Below, one piece after another: positions 57,701 through 64,000 of a stretch of DNA of 64,000 nucleotides; within the stretch, counting starts at the first letter, position 1, and each line of letters opens with the position of its first letter. The notes beneath the pieces were generated by a model. The model was not told the origin of the DNA, ran no database searches, and worked only from the letters and a program-made list of their open reading frames with translations. Both the position numbers and the translations under genes were made by a program. The stretch is from Theropithecus gelada (lineage: Eukaryota; Chordata; Mammalia; Primates; Cercopithecidae): assembly GCF_003255815.1 (NCBI RefSeq), contig NC_037673.1, positions 87,940,480 through 88,004,479 on the forward strand. The letters run 5' to 3'.

Positions 57701-59599
57701 CCAGTCTATAAATTAGTGTAAGAATTCTAGAACGATTATGTGTAAAAAAATTATAGGCTGTAAATAAAAGATTAGATCTGTAAGAGTAGTCTGTGGAAGC
57801 AATATCACCAGGTTATGGTAGCAAAGCAGGATTAAGGAAAAACACACAATAATTAGACAAGATTGAGATATGTGAGGGGTCTAGTGAGTCACTGAGATCA
57901 GAACAGATGATAGGAAATTAGACAACTTAAATCACAACCAAGGAATTCAGTCTCAGGCTTAAGGCCAAAACCAGTACCCCAGGTGATGGAATTCTTGACC
58001 AAAACCCATACTACAATGCAGATGTTTCTCTTGAAAGCAGAATCAATAAAATGAAATAGATTAACACCTCCAGAAAACAAGAGTCGGTCTCATGAACTGG
58101 AAAGGTTGTGTAATATAAAGATTTTCTAAGAAGCTACTCTTTATCAATGCATTTTTAGTCTCCCATCATAGCCAGCCCTACCACCTGAAAGCCAGAATCT
58201 GGAGACTAGTGAGATATGGAAGGAAAAAGAGATACTAAATACTTTCAAATGCATCTTAATATTGTATGGCCACCAACTCCTTTGAGATTCTGATATTATA
58301 TAAAAAAAATAACATATTCACAGTAATACATAGTCTTATGCTGAAAGTTCAGGGACCGTGGATCCTTCTCTGGCCATCCAGGTACTTCTATACCTCTAGA
58401 TAGAACTTTTGGAAAGAAACTGTAAGATAGCTGAACCTAAATATGGAAAAACTAAAGGTCACCTCTGCTACAGTTAAGTAGATTGACTCAGTTGCCCCAT
58501 TCTATTGGTGACTTTTAATAAGTTTTGCTTGTTCTTCATTTGTTTAATTTCCCAGAGGTGTCCCTTAAGCTGACGGGTTTACAGGCATGCACAAAAGTAT
58601 AGACCTCAGTTACTGAATTTTTCTCATATTAAATTAAAGATAATTCATGTCTAAAATATAGAAAATACAGGTATGCAAATAATTAAACAAGAAAAATGTG
58701 TTATTTTATTTATTTTAAAGCCTAATATATACTCTTTCTTTTTAAAAACCTTAAAAAATAAAATGTCATTAGCTTTCCATTTGCTTTAAGAATAAAGTAG
58801 GTTTCTGGTTACAGCAATTTTTTAAATATATCTGATCTTTTGTATTTATGAAAAGATGATTTAGTTATGTTAAAAAATAAAATCCATAAAACACTAAGCC
58901 TACTTTGTGTATTTTTTTATAATATAGAATTCACTGAGCCACCTAGTGAATAATTTTATATAAATACTGATCATATTATATACAGATTACCTACTATATT
59001 GTCTCTGCTTCCATACTGTTTATTCCTGAAGGAAAGTTTGCTGCTTCGTGAACTATTTTATCAAAAGAATTAGCACAACATCTATGGAGCTTAATGCATG
59101 TAACATCACAAAAATGCAAGGTGTCACGTGTGTGAAGGGATGTTGCATGAAGGAGAGGCAGCCGATGTGTCAAAAATGATACATTAGAGCTCCAAATGCC
59201 TTCATTGGTGCATTTGGATGTTTTGTGAGGCAATGGGAAGCTGCAAAAAGTTGTTTAAGTAGATATGCAAACAAAGTTTGTGTTTTAAAAAGAAAATCTT
59301 AATTGTGTAAGAGATGAAAAACAAAGAATAGAAAATAAGAAGCTTGATAAGAGGTTATTAAAACAGTCTAGGGTCATCTATATGAAAACAAACTAGAAGA
59401 GTCTGAATAAAGAATGTCTGCTCCAAGGCAATGATCCTGGGAAAGAGTGAGAAGAGACAGTTTCCAGGAAAACAAAAAGTGGATACACTGTGATTATGTG
59501 GAGTTTCATCCAGAAATGCAAGAATGGTTCAAGATTAGGAAATCTGTTAAGATAATTATATAAGTACATCAAGCCCTTGCTGCGTCCTTTTCTGAGAAC
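57701..59599. other. single-copy AT-rich DNA
   Basis: No gene or repeat is recognised in 1.9 kb. The short minus-strand frames at 57898-58080, 58994-59233 and 59393-59632 have no known domain. Confidence 0.5.
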
Positions 59600-59935
59600 A
59601 CCCTCCTCATCCTCATACATTCTGAAGCTCAAGCTTTTACCTTGATCTTAGGTATTTGTTTTCATGTCCCCTCTGCAGAGAGGCCTTAATGGACTTGCCT
59701 TTCTAAAGGAGCACTTAGTATCTTTCTCTAACCCCTTATCCTGTTTATTTACCTACCTACTAGTAATTGCTACCTAACCCTATTTTATTTATCTTTTTAT
59801 TATTTCTTCATTATCTATCTCCTCTACTGAAATGCTAGGTGCATAAGAGCAGGGACTAGAACTCTTAGTCATTGCTATATCACCAGCATTTAGAACAAAA
59901 CCTGGCATAGTAAACACTCAAAGCAGTTTTGAGTT
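59600..59935 (+). mobile_element. L2 LINE 3' region
   Basis: A long collinear match: 'AGAGAGGCCTTAATGGACTT', 'AACCCCTTATCCTGTTTATT', 'TTTATTATTTCTTCATTATC', 'GAAATGCTAGGTGCATAAGA', 'GCAGGGACTAGAACTCTTAG', 'ATATCACCAGCATTTAGAAC' and 'CTGGCATAGTAAACACTCAA'. It is one of the best-preserved L2 tails in the window. Confidence 0.88.
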
Positions 59936-59989
59936 ACTGATGTGATTACCTTCATAAATGTTAAAAATACATCTGATGTAATTTCAGCA

Positions 59990-60640
59990 CCTATTTCAAA
60001 AATAGAAATAGATGAGTACTTTTATCATTCTAAAAGCCAGCTTCATGCTTAATGAAGAAACGCTAGAAGCATTCCTATTAAAATTAAAAGCAGGAGTAAG
60101 ATAAGAATGCTCTTTGCTTCCACTCTCATTTTTTTTTTTTTTTCTGGAGCAACTGGCCAATACAACTAGACAAAGGAAAAGAGTTATTAGCATTGGAAAG
60201 GAAAAACACAAGACTAGAAATGGAAAACTATTACAACCAATAAGAAAACTTAACATTTCTGGATATAAAATTAATAGAAATCAATACCTTTCTCATATAC
60301 AAGCAATAGCCAGTTGAAAGATAAAATGGAATAAAAGATCTCACTTTAAAATATGAAAAAGAATACTTATGAAGGGACTAATTAAAATGCATAGAAATCT
60401 ATATAAAAATTCTTCAAACTGAGCTGTTAGAATGACTGTGAAGACAAAGAGAACAAATGCAAAGGCATACTGAGTTTTAGAAAGATGTCTTACAGATATG
60501 AGTTATCCCTAAGTTAACCACAAACTTCAACTTATTCCAATAAAAATACAATAGATTTTTTAATTTAAAAATGGATAGAAAATATCTAGGTCTTTTTGAA
60601 TAGGAAAATGGTTCAGAGTGGAGACAAGCCCTACTGATAG
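59990..60640 (+). mobile_element. old L1 ORF2 (RT region) fragment
   Basis: 'AAAAGCCAGCTTCATGCTTA', 'GAAACGCTAGAAGCATTCCT', 'TTCTGGATATAAAATTAATA', 'CTTTCTCATATACAAGCAAT' and 'AGCCAGTTGAAAGATAAAAT' match L1 ORF2 in sense. A T16 run at 60130 interrupts it. The same L1 may continue at 62935-64000 after about 2.3 kb of other sequence. Confidence 0.75.
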
Positions 60641-60719
60641 TGATACATATATGTGTGTTTTTCCCTTCATCTATATTCATTCTCTAGATTGTAATCTCAT
60701 GATTTCAAATTCCATCTAA

Positions 60720-61235
60720 TACCAGTGATGCTCTTATTTATAAATGTAATTCCACAGTTTAGGATTTTTCACTGAACTCCCTATTTATATATGTAATTTT
60801 CCATTCAGTACCCACTTCACTATCTAACAGGTACATTCATCCTTACTTGTCCCAAACCTACCCTCAAATCTGATCTTTCCATGATCTTCCCCAACTGAAA
60901 TAATGACAAAAACATCCTTCCAGTTTTTCTGACTATACACCTTGTAGTCACCTTTCATACCTCACTCTCTTTCTCCAATCTATTATTCAATCCATCATCA
61001 AAAAATGTAGACTCCATTTTAGATATATAATGAGAATTTGATGGCCTCATACTATCTCTACTATCATCATACTGGTCAAAGTCACTATTATTTATTTCCT
61101 GGATTATTGCAATTGCTTCCTGACTTTTACTGTACGATTCCACTTTTGTCTGCCTTTGCCTCTCCCTACTAGCCCACTTACCCTAATAGCCTATACTTAA
61201 TACAGCAGTACAGTAATCTTTGTTTTGCAGTTGGA
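60720..61235 (+). mobile_element. ancient interspersed repeat, family unresolved
   Basis: 'CATCCTTCCAGTTTTTCTGA', 'CCTTGTAGTCACCTTTCATA', 'TCTATTATTCAATCCATCAT', 'TTCCTGGATTATTGCAATTG' and 'CTATACTTAATACAGCAGTA' follow a common old mammalian repeat ('ccttggagtcatccttgactcc...aatccatcagcaaatcc...ctggattactgcaatagcctcc'). The name is not certain. A related stretch is at 20815-21010. Confidence 0.45.
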
Positions 61236-61801
61236 ATACTTAAGATAAAATGACTTCCTGAGATAAATTGGGAGGCAGATCACATTGCTAAGGAAATTGT
61301 AGCATCAAAAGAAGAAATTAGAAGACTATATGTGTTGACTATTTTTGCCAGAAATTGGCATTGCACAAGAGGAAGTTGAGCTTGGTAAAGAATCAGCTCA
61401 TTTTCCAGTATATATAAAAGAGAACAGAGACAAGGCTATGGCCTTGTGGAGTTCACCAACAGGCTAGCTGCTTCTGGAGTCCAAATGGCAGGTGATAAAT
61501 TCAAAGGTGGCACAACTCTACTAAATATTTCAGTTGAATAAAGTGATGTGGCAAAGAGCGCATTAAGAGTGTGGTGCCAAGTAAAATTCAGTTAAAAGAC
61601 CAAAGGCCAAAATCAGATCAAAGTTTGTGACCTTCTCATTATTGTTCCAGATAGCCTTATGGTAGCTACCATGAGTCTAGATACATATCTATATAGAGAA
61701 GACAGAGAACACATGAAAGAGAGCATGAGAGAGCATGAGGTAAGACAATGGATGTGGTTGTGGTTAACGCACTTGGTATCCTAAAGTAAATTGACGAGAT
61801 G
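61236..61801. other. single-copy DNA
   Basis: No gene is recognised. A strong TATA-like 'TATATATAAAAG' lies at 61411-61422 but no initiator, transcript or frame supports a promoter. 'GAGAGCATGA' is tandemly doubled at about 61717-61737. Confidence 0.45.
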
Positions 61802-61812
61802 CCTGTTACACC

Positions 61813-62109
61813 TTTTTTTTTTTTTTTTTTTTTTTTTGAGACAGAGTCTCACTCTATTGCCAGGCTGGAGTGCTGTCTCTGCTCACTGCAACCTCCGCCT
61901 CCCTGGTTCAAGTGATTCTCCTGCCTCAGCCTCCTGAGTAGCTGGGATTATAGGTACATGCCACCATGCCCAGCTAATTTTTCTATTTTTAGTAGAGACG
62001 GAGTTTCATCGTGTTGGCCAAGATTGTCTCTATCTCTTGACCTTATAATCTGCCTGCCTCAGCCTCCCAAAGTGCTAGGATTACAGGTGTTAGCCACCAT
62101 GCCTGGCCA
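61813..62109 (-). mobile_element. AluS-type SINE, antisense
   Basis: A T24 tail, then 'GAGACAGAGTCTCACTCTAT', 'GGTTCAAGTGATTCTCCTGC' and 'GTTAGCCACCATGCCTGGCC'. An 11-bp target duplication with one change flanks it (CCTGTTACACC at 61802-61812, CCTGCTACACC at 62110-62120). About 10 bp are missing after 'GGCTGGAGTGCTGTC', where the usual GTGGCGTGATCT-type stretch is lost. Confidence 0.95.
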
Positions 62110-62120
62110 CCTGCTACACC

Positions 62121-62934
62121 ATTGAGTTAATACTGTGCCAAAGAAACAAGCTCTGATTTTTTAAAAGCCTTTGACTTTTTGAGACTTAAAACAATGCTTA
62201 TGCCCTCAAACTTCCATGAACAGGAGGAAGACTTTGAATTCTGCATAATCTTCAAAGAAGCCAGGCTCCCAATATCCATTTCTGATGAGGCCAAGGACAT
62301 GCCTCCAAAATAAGAGAAACTAAAGCTACAGAAAACAATGGGCAAAGAAATTCCTCCTAGAAAGCAAAATTAGAGCTTTCACAATGTTGGTCCAATGACG
62401 GCTTCAAATTACTCTCTTTTAATTACTCTTCAAATTACTCCCTTATATTCAGAAGCATTTAGTATAATGATCTTTTCCCCATTCCACCACTATATACTTG
62501 GTGTGGTGATATACACCTTTTTTTATAGTGTCAAACACTGGCACAAAAGAGGTATCTTGGACTTTGAACTTAATGCAATGCCTGGATGACTTGTTAGGCA
62601 GTTTATTTTGTGTGAGTATATAATTGGGAGGGCAGAGAGAGATGCATATTTGGTTATCAAAATGCAGACAGTAGGAGACACTGGCTGAATGCCTAACATT
62701 TCCATTTACTGTTCTTGAGTATACAGGAAGGCTACATTTCGCAGTCCTCCTTACTTTTGTAAGGTAATATGTCTCTTCTTGCAGCAAACATGCTACTTGG
62801 AAGATGGAAAACAAGGGACAAAAGTATCCTGAATGGTAGCTAATATAATACTGTAGGATATCAAGCCAATATAAGATAACAAACTGATTATCTAAATTGA
62901 AAAATAAATATTCAAAAATCAGAATCATCTTATG
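62121..62934. other. unrecognised stretch with the longest frame
   Basis: The longest open frame of the window (159 codons, minus strand, 62449-62928, ATG start) lies here. Its residues are rich in Tyr, Ile, Leu and Cys with no known domain, no signal for splicing and no homologue I recognise. It may be part of an old LTR or other repeat I cannot name. I do not call it a gene. Confidence 0.4.
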
Positions 62935-64000
62935 TACTGATTAAAACCAATTACAAAATGTTACAAAGAAACGATCCTATTTACCATTGTAACAAAGCCT
63001 GACAAAGTTAGGATTAAATCCAATAAAAATGTGTGAGAACTTTATGGATAAAATTATATAATATAATAGGTTATATAAGACAATATCCCAAATAAGTTTC
63101 AACAGACAGTATTTTCATACAATGTAAGAGTCAATAAGATACCAAGTTTCTATGAAATGATCAATACATTCAATGCAATTGCAATAATTGTTTATAGAAA
63201 CCTGACAAATTCCACAAATCCCCAAGGAAGAGCAAATGACCAAGAATAGGCAAGAACATTTCATAGGAAAATGAAGTGGGAATACTTAATCATCCAAATA
63301 TCCAAATTATTGTAAAACATTAGTAATTAAATATTGTAATATTTTCAGAGAAAAAGGCAAACATAAGAGACTTGAGAGTGCCGAAATATACCATGTTGTA
63401 TAGAAATTATATCAGAGATGTTATCAACCTAAAGAGATTACAGTGAACAATTTAATAACTAGGGGTAAAAAATTGATTATGCATATAAAAATTTAATCAA
63501 AACCTATAACATAAAAAGATAACATGTAAAGAAATAAATATATAAACACAAATTTATGAGTCTTAAAAGAAAATTTAAGAAAATATCTCTATGGCCTTTC
63601 AATAAGAAAGGATTTGTTAGAAATGCTGAAAACAAAGCCAGAAATGGGAAAGTGATAATTTGTAAAAATGACTGCATTGAAATTAAAACAAACTCCAATA
63701 AAAGAGACAAAGTTAAAAGCTAGCCACAGTGGTAAAAGATATTTGCAAGGGAAAAGTTTGACATTGGGTTGGCATTCAGATTTTACATAGAATGCCTAAT
63801 AATTAGTAAGAAATATTTCAAATACTTAATAGAAAATTATGTAAAGGTTTAGAATGAAGAATGGAAAATGAAAACATAAAAAGATCCTCAATTTCACTCC
63901 AAATCAGGAAAATATATATTAAAACCAGAATAAAATATTTCTTATCTGTCGAATTTCTCTAAATTATAATAGTGACTATAACAAATATGAGTGAGCATCA
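62935..64000 (+). mobile_element. old L1 ORF2 C-terminal part, runs off the window
   Basis: 'TACATTCAATGCAATTGCAA', 'CAAATGACCAAGAATAGGCA', 'GTAATTAAATATTGTAATAT', 'GCAAGGGAAAAGTTTGACAT' and 'AAAAAGATCCTCAATTTCAC' follow L1 ORF2 beyond the RT in sense orientation. It is heavily decayed and no 3' end is reached before 64000. Confidence 0.62.

Noticed and set aside
61411..61422. TATA box (TATATATAAAAG) as a promoter
   Set aside because: It has no initiator, no open frame or exon-like sequence downstream, and such strings are common in AT-rich DNA.
1..64000. Host protein-coding genes among the many 60-160 codon frames
   Set aside because: The frames are short, often inside repeats (Alu, L1, MaLR), show no known domains beyond L1 remnants, and lack splice or promoter context. 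Many track entries also do not begin with ATG.

Overview
This is primate nuclear DNA, most likely from an Old World monkey (Cercopithecidae). Alu elements, MaLR LTRs (MST/THE1/MLT1), Tigger and MER20 DNA transposons, MIR/L2 and L1 cover much of it. Two young insertions point to the lineage. The AluY at 45720-46023 carries bases I associate with cercopithecid AluYR-type elements, such as 'CTTGAGCCACC' near its head and 'GGCTAGTTTTT' in the middle. The L1 3' end at 38898-39783 carries variants I associate with Old World monkey L1. The genus cannot be told from this window. These subfamily readings come from remembered consensus sequences, not from an alignment.

I find no supportable host protein-coding gene, tRNA, rRNA or snRNA gene. 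The longest open frames (159, 142, 133 and 132 codons) are either inside repeats or look like chance frames in AT-rich DNA. The window reads as intergenic or intronic sequence.

Layout. 1-8.1 kb: an LTR fragment, a full MaLR provirus (2375-4869), a MIR and an MLT1 LTR. 8.36-13.8 kb: an old L1 holding a Tigger2-type element and a THE1/MST LTR, followed by a second L1 3' end. 14-31 kb: mostly single-copy DNA with scattered MIR, L2, MER5-like, MER20, MLT1, AluY and L1 3' ends. The unmasked stretch 21.4-23.5 kb is the best place for a conserved regulatory element. 31.4-44.1 kb: a dense nest. It holds an old L1 5' region in both orientations beside a perfect 31-bp inverted repeat, and a nearly 10-kb L1 track interrupted by Alus, a free left Alu monomer, two ERV LTRs, an Old World monkey L1 and a tail-to-tail pair of MaLR proviruses. 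44-64 kb: AT-rich, mostly single-copy DNA with AluY/S/J, L2, MIR and L1 pieces.

The most informative structures are rearrangements rather than genes: (i) the head-to-head MaLR compound at 35094-38862 inside an L1 with a 5-bp target duplication; (ii) a ~72-bp segment copied from an L2 at 21.03 kb into a MIR at 20.19 kb; (iii) the 31-bp inverted repeat with its own tandem repeats at 31.4/32.2 kb; and (iv) several local tandem duplications of 49, 75, 78 and ~160 bp that can be placed in time by which insertions they contain. I found no new functional system.
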